This document shows positions 56,262 through 64,000 of a stretch of 64,000 nt of DNA, one piece after another. The notes under the pieces are model-generated. The model did not search any database and was not told the DNA's origin. It worked only from the letters and a program-made list of their open reading frames with translations. Each line of letters begins with the position of its first letter. The stretch's first letter is position 1. Made by a program: the position numbers and the translations under genes. Origin of the DNA: Amphibacillus marinus. Its GTDB lineage: Bacteria > Bacillota > Bacilli > Bacillales > Amphibacillaceae. The stretch spans positions 1 through 64,000 of the forward strand of contig NZ_FODJ01000009.1 in assembly GCF_900110345.1 (NCBI RefSeq), in the 5' to 3' direction.

Positions 56262-56307
56262 AGCTAGATTTAGTCTTATGGTTTATCAGACTAAATCTAG
56301 CTTTTTA
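56262..56307 (+). terminator. Terminator after the hemolysin III gene
   Basis: A perfect 15-bp stem (AGCTAGATTTAGTCT with 56288-56302) is followed by TTTTT. Confidence 0.85.
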
Positions 56308-56517
56308 CTGCACCGAAAACGAAAGAATTTGGCAATTGCGGTATTAATCTATCTGATCAGTAAAATTAGTTTAGCTGGTAAGAACAAAAATCAATCATTC
56401 ACTTCCCACTTTTGAACTTGCATTAACGAAGCGGAGAAAAGAGCCGCCGATATTAACACAACTATCTGGTCGAAATTGAGGCTGAGGGCGAGTTGATAAA
56501 AAATGTCCATATAAAAA

Positions 56518-56552
56518 CCTCAAAAGTTGAATAGTAATTCAAACTTTTGAGG
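56518..56552 (-). terminator. Terminator of the LCP-family gene
   Basis: CCTCAAAAGTT pairs with AACTTTTGAGG, with an extra GAAT/ATTC pairing in the loop. The minus strand continues with five T. The 210 bases between this and the previous terminator hold no supported feature. Confidence 0.8.
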
Positions 56553-56567
56553 CACGCGTATTTCTTA

Positions 56568-57500
56568 TTAGGATTCAATCATACTTTTAACACTGGCAAC
56601 TTCTTCTTCATCAACAATGTAGTAGTAAACACCATTGATCATTGTCCCAGAACCTTGGACTTGGTATGTTTCAAAATTTCTTCTTGTATTTCGGTAATGC
56701 TGTAATAATGTTAGCATGTCATTAAACTCCATGTTCGTTCCCATGTTTCCACCAAGTATATCAGTAAATTCAACAATCCGTGTTGCGTTTGCAACAGTCG
56801 CTCCCTCATTGACAATCGCTTCTATAACCTTACGTTGCCGTTCAGTACGGCCAAAATCGCCAGCTGGGTCTTGCTTACGCATCCGAACATAGCTCATTGT
56901 TTTCGCTCCGTCCATGTCGACTGGACCGATAGGGAAGTCGTAGCCGCTCTGGCTAAATTCAAGTTCGTTATTAACGGTTATGGTACCGAGCTCATCAATT
57001 AATTCAGCCAATCCATCCATATTTAATCTAACAAAGAAGTCTAAATCAATGCCAAGAAAGTTCTCAACGGTTTCAATTGCCATATCAGCACCACCAAATG
57101 CATAGGCATGATTTATTTTATCTTCTCCTCTGTCTTCACGACCAATAATGGTTGTGCGTGTGTCACGAGGAATACTAATTAATTGCATACGATCGCCATC
57201 AGGCTTTAATGTCATCACCATAATTGCATCACTACGTCCAGAATCTGAGGACTCTGCGTCCAGACCAAGTAAAAGAATATTTAAATTGTCGCGTTCGTTT
57301 AATTTCTTTTGCGTTCGTTCTGAGTCGATTGCTGAGACGGATTCATGCATTTGACCATCAATATTTCCTTTAACACTAAAATAGATATAGGCAGCGTATG
57401 AACCTACAGCAAGAAATAAGACAAGGATAGCAATTAAAGGTGTTAAAACCCACCAATTTCTTTTTTTACGATTTTTGTTAGCATTTCTTTTTCTACTCAT
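56568..57500 (-). CDS. LytR-CpsA-Psr (LCP) family wall-polymer transferase
   Basis: The protein of 310 residues has a basic N-terminus, one TM helix (~18-40) and an extracellular LCP domain (~75-225). Conserved residues lie in NILLLGLDAESSDSGRSDAIMVMTL, ISIPRDTRTTI, KINHAYAFGG and YVRMRKQDPAGDFGRTERQRKVI. LCP enzymes transfer teichoic acids or other polymers from lipid carriers to peptidoglycan. ATG 57500 has better spacing from AGGAAG than ATG 57506. It is a single-gene unit with its own terminator. Confidence 0.9.
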   Translation of the reverse strand: MSRKRNANKNRKKRNWWVLTPLIAILVLFLAVGSYAAYIYFSVKGNIDGQMHESVSAIDSERTQKKLNERDNLNILLLGLDAESSDSGRSDAIMVMTLKPDGDRMQLISIPRDTRTTIIGREDRGEDKINHAYAFGGADMAIETVENFLGIDLDFFVRLNMDGLAELIDELGTITVNNELEFSQSGYDFPIGPVDMDGAKTMSYVRMRKQDPAGDFGRTERQRKVIEAIVNEGATVANATRIVEFTDILGGNMGTNMEFNDMLTLLQHYRNTRRNFETYQVQGSGTMINGVYYYIVDEEEVASVKSMIES

Positions 57501-57747
57501 ATTCATCTTCCTATCTATGATTAATAAAAACTATCTTTTTGAATAATTTACTATCTCTCAAGTATAGCAAAAACAATAATTTTAACAAGTTTTTTTTAAT
57601 TAATCTGTTTGTTCTTGCCAAGAGTATTCTATTTCACAGGGACAACAAAGATATAACTATTTTACAAAAAAATTACAAAGAGATTAAAAAGGGTAAATTA
57701 ATGATTAATAATTGATTTTGCGTGGAATAGCTAAGTAAGTCTTTAAC

Positions 57748-57786
57748 AAAGGAGGAAAGTTGAATGTGAGAAGAATGATAGATTAG
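57748..57786 (+). other. Strong ribosome site before a minimal start-stop frame
   Basis: AAAGGAGG (57748-57755) is followed eight bases later by ATG then TGA. A TTG start at 57760 would give only eight codons. It may be a gene remnant or a leader peptide. Confidence 0.35.
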
Positions 57787-57818
57787 ATAAATTCTGATCG
57801 CATACAATTGAGACTTGC

Positions 57819-57842
57819 GTTTAAGTCTCACGCTTTGGATAA
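57819..57842 (+). promoter_or_regulatory. Sigma-B-like promoter before the acidic lipoprotein gene
   Basis: GTTTAA (57819-57824), a 12-bp spacer and GGATAA (57837-57842) resemble the Bacillus general-stress consensus (GTTTAA, 12-14 bp, GGGTAT). It lies about 45 bp before the lipoprotein start. Confidence 0.4.
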
Positions 57843-57886
57843 ACGTTAACCATTAGATTTTAAAAAATTGAACGGAGGAAATGAAA

Positions 57887-58150
57887 ATGAATAAGCTATT
57901 GAAATTGTTAGGTGTGTCTGTAATGTCAGTAGGAATTTTGGCGGCGTGTAATGGTGATGGTGATGATCCAGTAGAAGAACCAGGAATTGATGATCCAGCT
58001 ATTGAAGAGCCTGGTGTAGAAGATCCAGCCGATGATCCTGTAATTGATGATGATATGGGTGAAGACCCAGAAGCAGATGATGATATGGACAGTGAAGGTA
58101 TAGAAGATCCAGCTACTGATGAAGAAGAGATGGATGAAGATTCAGAATAA
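57887..58150 (+). CDS. Small, extremely acidic lipoprotein
   Basis: The 87-residue protein has a lipoprotein signal (MNKLLKLLGVSVMSVGI, lipobox LAAC with Cys near residue 20). The mature ~67 residues are almost entirely Asp, Glu, Pro, Gly and Ile, arranged as loose DDP/EEP repeats (for example PVEEPGIDDPAIEEPG). No folded domain is evident. It would sit on the outer face of the membrane and could bind cations or keep a charged layer in saline conditions. ATG 57887 fits GGAGG better than ATG 57881. No family is recognised. Confidence 0.7.
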   Translation: MNKLLKLLGVSVMSVGILAACNGDGDDPVEEPGIDDPAIEEPGVEDPADDPVIDDDMGEDPEADDDMDSEGIEDPATDEEEMDEDSE

Positions 58151-58165
58151 TAACCAGTATAAGGT

Positions 58166-58195
58166 AGGACATCAACTTAATTGTTGGTGTCCTTT
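58166..58195 (+). terminator. Terminator after the acidic lipoprotein gene
   Basis: AGGACATCAAC and GTTGGTGTCCT form an 11-bp stem with one wobble and a six-base loop, followed by TTTC. Confidence 0.75.
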
Positions 58196-58340
58196 CTACG
58201 CTAAACTAATTGATGAAGTCTTTTTACGGAAGCTATTGAATCGCCGTATATGAGAACCGTACGTATGTTGGTGGTATGAGAACAAAACTAATTAACTAAT
58301 GATTAGTTTTCCGTGCGATTTTAAATAGTCTAAAAGTCTG

Positions 58341-59234
58341 CTATTTCTCTGCGAGTTGGTTTAAAATATAGGTAAAAATTGTCTCAGTAACGTCAATGCC
58401 GGTACAATCATGGATATTCTTAATATGCGCATTTGAATTTACTTCGCAAATAATTGGCTCTCCGTTTTCACCGAAAAGGAGATCAACACCAGAAAAATCA
58501 GCACCAACTGCTTTGGAAGCATTAATCGCAACCTGGCAAAAGCTTTCGTCAGGTTTGAAATGAAACATTTGCCCACCACTTGTTATATTCGCTCTAAAGT
58601 CTGTGCTGGACTGGCGTTGCATGGCTGCAACAACCTGATCACCCACGACATGGATACGAACATCTTTACCATGGCTAGAAGGAAGATATCTTTGAAATAA
58701 ATGTGGGATACGGATGAGTTTTTTTGCCATTTGCTCCAGTTCATCTCTATTCTTAATTAAATAAACTTGTTGCCCAAATGAACCGAATGCTTCTTTAATG
58801 ACTAATGGATAGTCAAGCTGCTGCTCAACTTCAGTTAGAAAATGTTCACTAGGATTCTTCATATCCTGAAAAAGCATTGGGGCAAAGATTGTATCAGGTT
58901 GAGGTAATTTGCTCATTGCTAATTGTTGGTGCATGCTTATTTTATTATCACATAGTTCAATTGTTTGAGCTGAATTAAATAAGGGAATGCCAATAGATTC
59001 GAGTTGGTTGGCAAGGCTGATATCCTTGTCTAAATACAAAACGAAATCAGGTGTTAAGCCATTATGTTGTATTGTTAATCGGTTATTAAGGACTGAGGGA
59101 ATGAGCGCTTGGTTCGGTATACCTACTAGATCTATTGCATGTTTTTTTGCCGTTTTTATGTACCATTGATGAATTTCAGAAAATTTATTTGATATCAGTC
59201 CACTATTGTAGATCAGCCATCCTTTTTTGTTCAT
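58341..59234 (-). CDS. RimK-like ATP-grasp ligase
   Basis: The protein of 297 residues is of the ATP-grasp fold. It has an N-terminal domain with FVLYLDKDISLANQLE and LFNSAQTIELCDNKISMHQQL, and an ATP-grasp core (YPLVIKEAFGSFGQQVYLI, FQRYLPSSHGKDVRIHVVG). The Mg-binding end is FSGVDLLFGENGEPIICEVNSN. RimK/LysX-type enzymes join an amino acid to a carboxylate or amine. ATG 59234 follows GAGGTGG; the longer frame to 59312 lacks a ribosome site. The target is not evident from its neighbours. Confidence 0.82.
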   Translation of the reverse strand: MNKKGWLIYNSGLISNKFSEIHQWYIKTAKKHAIDLVGIPNQALIPSVLNNRLTIQHNGLTPDFVLYLDKDISLANQLESIGIPLFNSAQTIELCDNKISMHQQLAMSKLPQPDTIFAPMLFQDMKNPSEHFLTEVEQQLDYPLVIKEAFGSFGQQVYLIKNRDELEQMAKKLIRIPHLFQRYLPSSHGKDVRIHVVGDQVVAAMQRQSSTDFRANITSGGQMFHFKPDESFCQVAINASKAVGADFSGVDLLFGENGEPIICEVNSNAHIKNIHDCTGIDVTETIFTYILNQLAEK

Positions 59235-59374
59235 TTTTATCCACCTCATTTTCATTCGTATACCTATGTTAGTTTTAATTTTAAATAAATTATTGTTAAT
59301 AATTACTTGCAAGAATATGCGAGGATTAGCATATAGGGATATGGAAGATGCTCATACGTTATTTAACAAGATTG

Positions 59375-59474
59375 ATCCATTGCTTTTCAGAACGAAATAG
59401 CGCACAACATTATACATACTCTCCCAAACACGGTCAATGCTTAAGGGCTATTTTCAGTATACGAAAGTTGGGCT
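59375..59474 (-). repeat. Second copy of the decayed repeat found at 46441
   Basis: In reverse orientation this stretch shares ACTGAAAATAG, GTGTTTGGGAGAG, GCGCTAT and AAAAGCAATGGAT, in the same order, with 46441-46566. Its outer end (AACTTTCG) matches the inverted-repeat end there. The rest of the 649-bp gap (59235-59883) holds no supported gene. Confidence 0.5.
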
Positions 59475-59806
59475 ATTAATTGAATAAGTATATGCTAATT
59501 GCTATTCTAGTTCATGTATCTTATCTTAACACCAGCGTTATTGGACGTGCAACTATCGCAGAAGAACTAATAGCATTTGGGTGGTTATCATGAAATGTTT
59601 TAAACTATGAAAATTAAGCATGCAACTGATAGCAGGGAACCTGTTTCACAGCAATTAGTGACTTTGGCTGAAGAAACAATATATTTAAAAACTGATCAAG
59701 GCGGCTAATAAACCTGCTTCATTATTGACAGAACACCAGCTGGAGGTTATAACTTGCTAGTTTCATAGCCTTTGCTCGGAAGCGACCTGAATGATTTTTT
59801 AAAAAA

Positions 59807-59848
59807 GTGACGAATACTAATGTCTATAGTAAAATGAAAACGATTACT
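59807..59848 (+). promoter_or_regulatory. Promoter with cre box of the Gfo/Idh oxidoreductase gene
   Basis: GTGACG (59807-59812), a 17-bp spacer and TAAAAT (59830-59835) form a plausible sigma-A promoter. TGAAAACGATTACT (59835-59848) matches the cre consensus at 13 of 14 positions and overlaps the start region, so CcpA repression is likely. Confidence 0.6.
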
Positions 59849-59883
59849 ATTAATTTTTATAAAAAAAAGGAGATGAACTTGCA

Positions 59884-60876
59884 ATGAATAAAGTTGTAAA
59901 ATGGGGTATCTTAAGTACGGCTAGTATTGCACAATATGAAGTTATTCCAGCTTTTAAAAGAGCAAGCAATGCTGAAGTAGTGGCAATCTCTAGTTTAAGT
60001 GGACGTGCTCAAGAGGTTGCAGACCTATTAGGTATTGAGAAAGCTTATGAAAGCTATCACGAAGTATTAGATGATCCTGACATTGATGCAGTCTATATCC
60101 CTTTACCGAATCATTTGCATAAACAATGGGCCATTATGGCTGCTGAAAAAAAGAAGCATATTCTCTGTGAAAAGCCAGCAGGATTGACAGCGATTGAGAT
60201 TTCCGAAATAGAGCAAGCTTGTAAAGCGAATGGTGTCATTTTTATGGAAGCATTTATGTATTATCTACATCCTCAGCATCAACGCGTTAAACAGCTTATC
60301 AATGACCGTGCTATTGGTGAGGTAAAAGCTTTTAGAGGTACCTTTTCTTATAAATTACATGATCGGGATACAAATATTAGAATGACAAAGGAAATGGGGG
60401 GCGGAAGCTTATATGATGTCGGCTGTTACCCAATTCATGCTATGCGTAATATACTTGGACTCGAACCGAGTTCGGTATATAGTGAAGCAGTAATTGATGA
60501 ATTAACTGATGTAGATGTGACAACCATTTCTGTATTTAAGTTTACTAGTAAAGTGCTTGGTACAGTGGAATCAAGCTTTGATACGGTTGGCCGCTCTGAA
60601 TATGAAGTGATTGGTACAGAGGGACGAATTTATGTGCCGAGAGCCTTTCGACCAGATACCCGTGGTGGAGAAGGTGTTGTTATTGTAGAAAAAGCAGGCT
60701 GTAAAACAGAAGAATACTATCGTAATGATTTATACTTAGATGAGGTTGAGCATATATCACATGCTATCTTAACGGAGAGCGAACCGATTATTACTGTAGA
60801 AGATACGCATGCAAACATGAAAGCGATTGATGCATGCTATCGTTCAATTAGTTCGAGGAAGCGTGAGCAAATTTAG
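59884..60876 (+). CDS. Gfo/Idh/MocA-family NAD(P)-dependent oxidoreductase
   Basis: The 330-residue protein has an N-terminal Rossmann fold (WGILSTASIAQYEVIPAF; AVYIPLPNHLHKQW; ILCEKPAGLTAIE with the catalytic EKP lysine). The C-terminal alpha/beta domain has MGGGSLYDVGCYPIHAMR, including the family DxGxYxxH site. Members act on sugars, inositols or related polyols. AAGGAGATGA precedes the ATG. It is monocistronic, and a cre box suggests a catabolic role. The substrate is unknown. Confidence 0.87.
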   Translation: MNKVVKWGILSTASIAQYEVIPAFKRASNAEVVAISSLSGRAQEVADLLGIEKAYESYHEVLDDPDIDAVYIPLPNHLHKQWAIMAAEKKKHILCEKPAGLTAIEISEIEQACKANGVIFMEAFMYYLHPQHQRVKQLINDRAIGEVKAFRGTFSYKLHDRDTNIRMTKEMGGGSLYDVGCYPIHAMRNILGLEPSSVYSEAVIDELTDVDVTTISVFKFTSKVLGTVESSFDTVGRSEYEVIGTEGRIYVPRAFRPDTRGGEGVVIVEKAGCKTEEYYRNDLYLDEVEHISHAILTESEPIITVEDTHANMKAIDACYRSISSRKREQI

Positions 60877-60892
60877 GACTGAATTAAATAGA

Positions 60893-60921
60893 AGCCAGCT
60901 CCTAAAAATACGGAGCTGGCT
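60893..60921. terminator. Terminator between the oxidoreductase and opp genes
   Basis: AGCCAGCTCC pairs perfectly with GGAGCTGGCT across a nine-base loop. It lies between convergent genes. Confidence 0.75.
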
Positions 60922-60930
60922 CTGTTTAAC

Positions 60931-61947
60931 TTAGTATTTTGCCTCATGTGTACCTGCTTGGATCTCTTTGATATAATGGCAAGCACCTTGATGGCCTTCC
61001 TTCATGTGCTCTTCTGTTCTTAATTCAGGCACCTCTGTTTTACAACGATCAGTTGCAAATGGGCACCTTGTATGAAAACGACACCCTGCTGGAGGATTAA
61101 TTGGTGAAGGTACATCGCCCTGAAGAATAATACGTTCTTTCTTTGTTTCTATATCAGGATCTGGTACTGGGATAGCTGATAGTAATGCTTTGGTATAAGG
61201 GTGTTGTGGGTTATCAAAGATACTTGTCTTGTCACCAATTTCAACAATTTTCCCTAAATACATGACAATAACACGGTCAGAAATATGTCGAACGACACCT
61301 AAGTCGTGCGAAATAAATAAATAGGTTAAGCTAAAATCCCGTTGTAGCTTCTTCATTAAGTTAATAACTTGTGCTTGGATCGATACATCTAACGCCGAAA
61401 CAGCTTCATCTGCAATAATTAACTTAGGATCAACTGATAGTGCCCGAGCAATACCAATACGCTGACGCTGTCCACCACTAAATTCGTGCGGAAAACGATC
61501 CGCCTGGTGTGCGCCTAATCCAACTGTTTCCATTAACTCAGCAATCTTAGCCGCACGCTCAGCTTTAGGAACTACATTTTGAATTTCTAATGCTTCTTCT
61601 AATACTTGTCGAACCGTTTGGCGAGGGTTAATTGATGCATAAGGATCTTGAAAAATGATTTGCAGATCCTTTCTTTTTTTTCTCATTTGACGATTATTTA
61701 ATGCAAGTAGGTCTTCACCGTCAAATTCAACTTGACCACCCGTCGGTTCATCTAAACGTAATATAGCACGCCCGGTGGTTGATTTACCACAACCAGACTC
61801 ACCTACGATACTAACGGTTTCACCTTCATGAACAGTAAAGGTTACACCATCTACCGCTTGAACGTTATTAACAGTACGTCCAAGCATTCCGCCTTTAATA
61901 GGAAAGTACTGTTTAAGATCAGTTACTTTTAACAGCTCTTTAGCCAT
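60931..61947 (-). CDS. oppF: Oligopeptide/dipeptide ABC transporter ATPase, OppF/DppF type
   Basis: The 338-residue ATPase has Walker [15 protein letters not shown], signature [15 protein letters not shown], Walker [13 protein letters not shown] and switch [11 protein letters not shown]. The C-terminal oligopeptide-transporter extension carries the cysteine cluster [14 protein letters not shown]. It powers peptide uptake with the OppD-type partner, whose gene overlaps its start by eight bases. It is last in the minus-strand operon. Confidence 0.9.
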   Translation of the reverse strand: MAKELLKVTDLKQYFPIKGGMLGRTVNNVQAVDGVTFTVHEGETVSIVGESGCGKSTTGRAILRLDEPTGGQVEFDGEDLLALNNRQMRKKRKDLQIIFQDPYASINPRQTVRQVLEEALEIQNVVPKAERAAKIAELMETVGLGAHQADRFPHEFSGGQRQRIGIARALSVDPKLIIADEAVSALDVSIQAQVINLMKKLQRDFSLTYLFISHDLGVVRHISDRVIVMYLGKIVEIGDKTSIFDNPQHPYTKALLSAIPVPDPDIETKKERIILQGDVPSPINPPAGCRFHTRCPFATDRCKTEVPELRTEEHMKEGHQGACHYIKEIQAGTHEAKY

Positions 61948-62974
61948 TTACCTTCACCTCCGGATCGCCATCCCATTCATCTGTGTATATCCAACAACGA
62001 ATTTGATTTCCATCTTCACTTTGTTCTAAGTCCGGTAATTGCTCGACACAGATCTCACTTGCAAATGGACATCTTGGTGCAAAGCGACAGCCCTTAGGCA
62101 TATTATCAGGACTTGGAACAGAACCTTTAATAACAGTAAGCTCTTCATCACCTAAATCGATATCGTGACGTGGTAATGAATTTAATAAACCGACCGTATA
62201 GGGGTGCTTAGGGTTTTTGAATAGGTCAGCAACCTTAGCATATTCAACAACCTTACCCATATACATAACAGCAACATAATCACATGTCTCAGCGACAACG
62301 CCAAGATCGTGTGTAATCATGACAATGGACATACCTAAGCGCTGTTGAAGTTCCTTCATTAATTCAAGTATTTGTGCTTGAATAGTCACATCTAACGCAG
62401 TAGTAGGTTCATCGGCAATGAGTAGCTCAGGATCACACGCTAAGGCCATTGCGATCATTACCCGCTGTCTCATTCCGCCTGATAATTCATGAGGGTATTG
62501 TTTTACCCGTTGTTCTGGTGAGGGAATTCCCACCAACTTAAGCATATCAATTGAGCGAAGCATCGCTTCCTTCTTGCCAATGTTCTGGTGAATACGATAG
62601 GACTCACTAATTTGTTGTCCGACAGTATAAACAGGATTTAAAGAAGTCATTGGCTCTTGGAAAATCATTGAGATTTCATTTCCACGAACGCGTCTCATTT
62701 GTGCTTCAGACTTGTCGAGAAGATTCTCACCTTTAAATAAAATTTCTCCACCGATAATTTTACCTGGATTCTGAATCAGACGTAAAATAGACAGTGACGT
62801 AATACTTTTACCAGAGCCAGACTCCCCGACTATTCCAAGTGTCTTTCCTTTTGGAACAGCGAAGTTAACACCATCGACAGCTTTAACCTCGAACTTTTCA
62901 GTGAAAAATGATGTTTGTAAATTTCTAACTTCTAAAATCGGCTCTTCTTTGAGAATATCAGTTGGTTTAACCAT
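61940..62974 (-). CDS. oppD: Oligopeptide/dipeptide ABC transporter ATPase, OppD/DppD type
   Basis: The protein of 344 residues has Walker [16 protein letters not shown], signature [15 protein letters not shown], Walker [13 protein letters not shown], switch [11 protein letters not shown] and a C-terminal cysteine motif ([14 protein letters not shown]) that in related ATPases binds an iron-sulfur cluster. It forms a heterodimer with OppF. ATG 62974 is preferred over GTG 62983 because AAAGGTG is then seven bases away. Confidence 0.9.
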   Translation of the reverse strand: MVKPTDILKEEPILEVRNLQTSFFTEKFEVKAVDGVNFAVPKGKTLGIVGESGSGKSITSLSILRLIQNPGKIIGGEILFKGENLLDKSEAQMRRVRGNEISMIFQEPMTSLNPVYTVGQQISESYRIHQNIGKKEAMLRSIDMLKLVGIPSPEQRVKQYPHELSGGMRQRVMIAMALACDPELLIADEPTTALDVTIQAQILELMKELQQRLGMSIVMITHDLGVVAETCDYVAVMYMGKVVEYAKVADLFKNPKHPYTVGLLNSLPRHDIDLGDEELTVIKGSVPSPDNMPKGCRFAPRCPFASEICVEQLPDLEQSEDGNQIRCWIYTDEWDGDPEVKVNG

Positions 62975-63005
62975 TGGTTTCACACCTTTTCTATTAAGAA
63001 GATTA

Positions 63006-63947
63006 TTAATTTAAATCGATACGTTTATTTAAGAAGCGATATAAAATATCAACAACAATATTGACAGAAACGAACATGAAGGCGAGCACTAAAACGCCAC
63101 CTTGCATAATTGGGAAATCTCGTGCGCGTATGGCATCAATCATAAACCGACCTAAACCATTAATCGCAAAAACTGACTCAGTCAGAACAGCACCACCTAA
63201 TAGTGAGCCAAATTGTAAGCCTACAACAGTAACAACAGGAATCATTGCATTTTTCAGTGCGTGACGATAAACGACGACACGCTCTTTAACACCTTTTGCT
63301 CGGGCTGTCCGAATGTAGTCTTGATCAATAACTTCGAGCATGCTAGAACGGGTCATTCTGGCAATAATAGCTGCACCAGCAACCCCAAGTGTAATGACGG
63401 GAAGTACTTGCTGTTGCCATGTTCCCCAGCCTGATGCTGCGAAAATGCCAGTATTAAAACCGAATATATCTACTCCAATAGCAAGGTATTGAATGAGCAT
63501 AATCCCTAACCAAAAATTAGGCATTGAGAGTCCGAATAAGGCTACTAACATGATGAAAGTATCACCAAACGTATTGCGACGAACCGCTGCTAAGACGCCA
63601 GCAATTAATCCGATAAAAACAGAAAGAGCGGTGCTCATTGTAGCTAGTTCAACAGTAGGGCGGATTCGAATGGCAATCTCGTCTGAGACAGCACGTCCGC
63701 TCCTGACAGAGTTGCCTAAATCACCTTGTAATACTCCTGAGACATAATCAAAATATTGGACTGGAATCGGATCATTTAAACCAAGACGTTCTCTCATTAA
63801 TTCTACTTGCTGTGGTGAAGCACTCTCCCCAGCCATAATCTGCGCTGGATCACCAGGCACAAGGTGAATCATACTAAAGGTTAAAATGGTCACCCCGATT
63901 AATACAGGAATCGTCTGAACGAGTCGACGTATAATAAAAGTAAACAA
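63006..63947 (-). CDS. oppB: Oligopeptide/dipeptide ABC transporter permease, OppB/DppB type
   Basis: The 313-residue permease has six TM segments, an N-terminal [18 protein letters not shown], the [11 protein letters not shown] segment and the EAA loop [21 protein letters not shown] in two consecutive pieces near residues 215-240. It starts at TTG 63947 with AGAGGGA seven bases upstream. It follows a second permease gene and precedes oppD and oppF, so transcription order is C-B-D-F. The substrate is probably short peptides; nickel- or sugar-type relatives are less likely. Confidence 0.88.
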   Translation of the reverse strand: MFTFIIRRLVQTIPVLIGVTILTFSMIHLVPGDPAQIMAGESASPQQVELMRERLGLNDPIPVQYFDYVSGVLQGDLGNSVRSGRAVSDEIAIRIRPTVELATMSTALSVFIGLIAGVLAAVRRNTFGDTFIMLVALFGLSMPNFWLGIMLIQYLAIGVDIFGFNTGIFAASGWGTWQQQVLPVITLGVAGAAIIARMTRSSMLEVIDQDYIRTARAKGVKERVVVYRHALKNAMIPVVTVVGLQFGSLLGGAVLTESVFAINGLGRFMIDAIRARDFPIMQGGVLVLAFMFVSVNIVVDILYRFLNKRIDLN

Positions 63948-63964
63948 TGTTAAGTCCCTCTTTT

Positions 63965-64000
63965 CTAGTTTTTCATTTTTGGATCTAGTGCATCACGTAA
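63965..64000 (-). CDS. oppC: C-terminal end of an OppC/DppC-type permease, cut by window edge
   Basis: The last eleven codons before a TAG stop (63965-63967) read LRDALDPKMKN. This matches the usual end of OppC/DppC permeases (GDGLRDALDP). It directly precedes oppB on the same strand. The remainder lies beyond the window. Confidence 0.7.
   Translation of the reverse strand, partial: LRDALDPKMKN

Noticed and set aside
59607-59708. 33-codon frame starting MKIKHATDSREPV in the large gap before the Gfo/Idh gene
   Set aside because: No ribosome site, no recognisable family and no conserved context. It may be decayed DNA but cannot be supported as a gene.

Overview
The window looks like chromosome of a low-GC, fermentative Bacilli member, probably Bacillaceae. 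The evidence is consistent Gram-positive signals (AGGAGG ribosome sites, TTG/GTG starts, CcpA cre boxes, LPxTA cell-wall anchors, an LCP protein, a ComK remnant, a PRD/PTS regulator). An NhaC-type antiporter and very acidic surface proteins hint at a salt- or alkali-adapted relative of Amphibacillus, Halolactibacillus or Gracilibacillus. That placement is inference. I saw no rRNA, tRNA, CRISPR array or phage.

Layout. 1-0.7 kb: the end of an IS3-family element inside a comK-like competence gene. 0.9-9.6 kb: zinc-ribbon membrane protein, glycerol dehydrogenase, a large hybrid sensor kinase with a SARP-type response regulator, and a MATE exporter. 9.8-16.7 kb: SDR, alpha/beta hydrolase, GntR regulator, then an operon of GH4 phospho-glycosidase, ChbG deacetylase, EIICB permease and NagB. 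16.7-19.4 kb: a wall-anchored GH53 galactanase. 20.0-30.1 kb: two consecutive operons for amino-sugar and peptidoglycan salvage. The first is a Lac-family PTS (B, C, A), a small membrane protein, a fused GlcNAc/MurNAc-type kinase plus anhydroMurNAc kinase, and a MupG-like DUF871 protein. The second is MurR, MurQ, a MurP-like EIIBC and a second DUF871 protein. 30.2-37.8 kb: a sensor kinase and a convergent NarL-type regulator beside a 1542-residue LPNTA surface protein. 38.0-46.4 kb: a NagP-like EIICB, an alkyltransferase-like protein, a tandem MerR regulator with a DrrAB-type exporter, an ascorbate-family PTS with a UPF0309 SIS protein, and a NagR-like GntR. 46.4-57.5 kb: a decayed repeat, SH3 and GNAT proteins, LrgAB, a redoxin, NhaC, a ManR-like activator with a fructose/mannose EIIBCA, hemolysin III and LytR-CpsA-Psr. 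57.9-64 kb: an acidic lipoprotein, a RimK-like ligase, a Gfo/Idh oxidoreductase and an oligopeptide ABC transporter running off the right end.

How they work together. Six PTS permeases lie in 41 kb, and most sit beside amino-sugar enzymes. The most interesting part is 19.7-30.1 kb. Two adjacent operons are driven by near-identical 92-bp promoter modules (85 of 92 bases match), each with a cre box, a TTTCATGAAA palindrome and a sigma-A promoter. Together they encode import of muropeptide sugars, 6-phospho-muramidase-type cleavage, anhydroMurNAc phosphorylation and the MurQ etherase. A second regulon is suggested by two NagR/DasR-type (dre) operators, upstream of the NagP-like permease and of the ascorbate-family PTS, with a NagR-like gene at the end of the latter.
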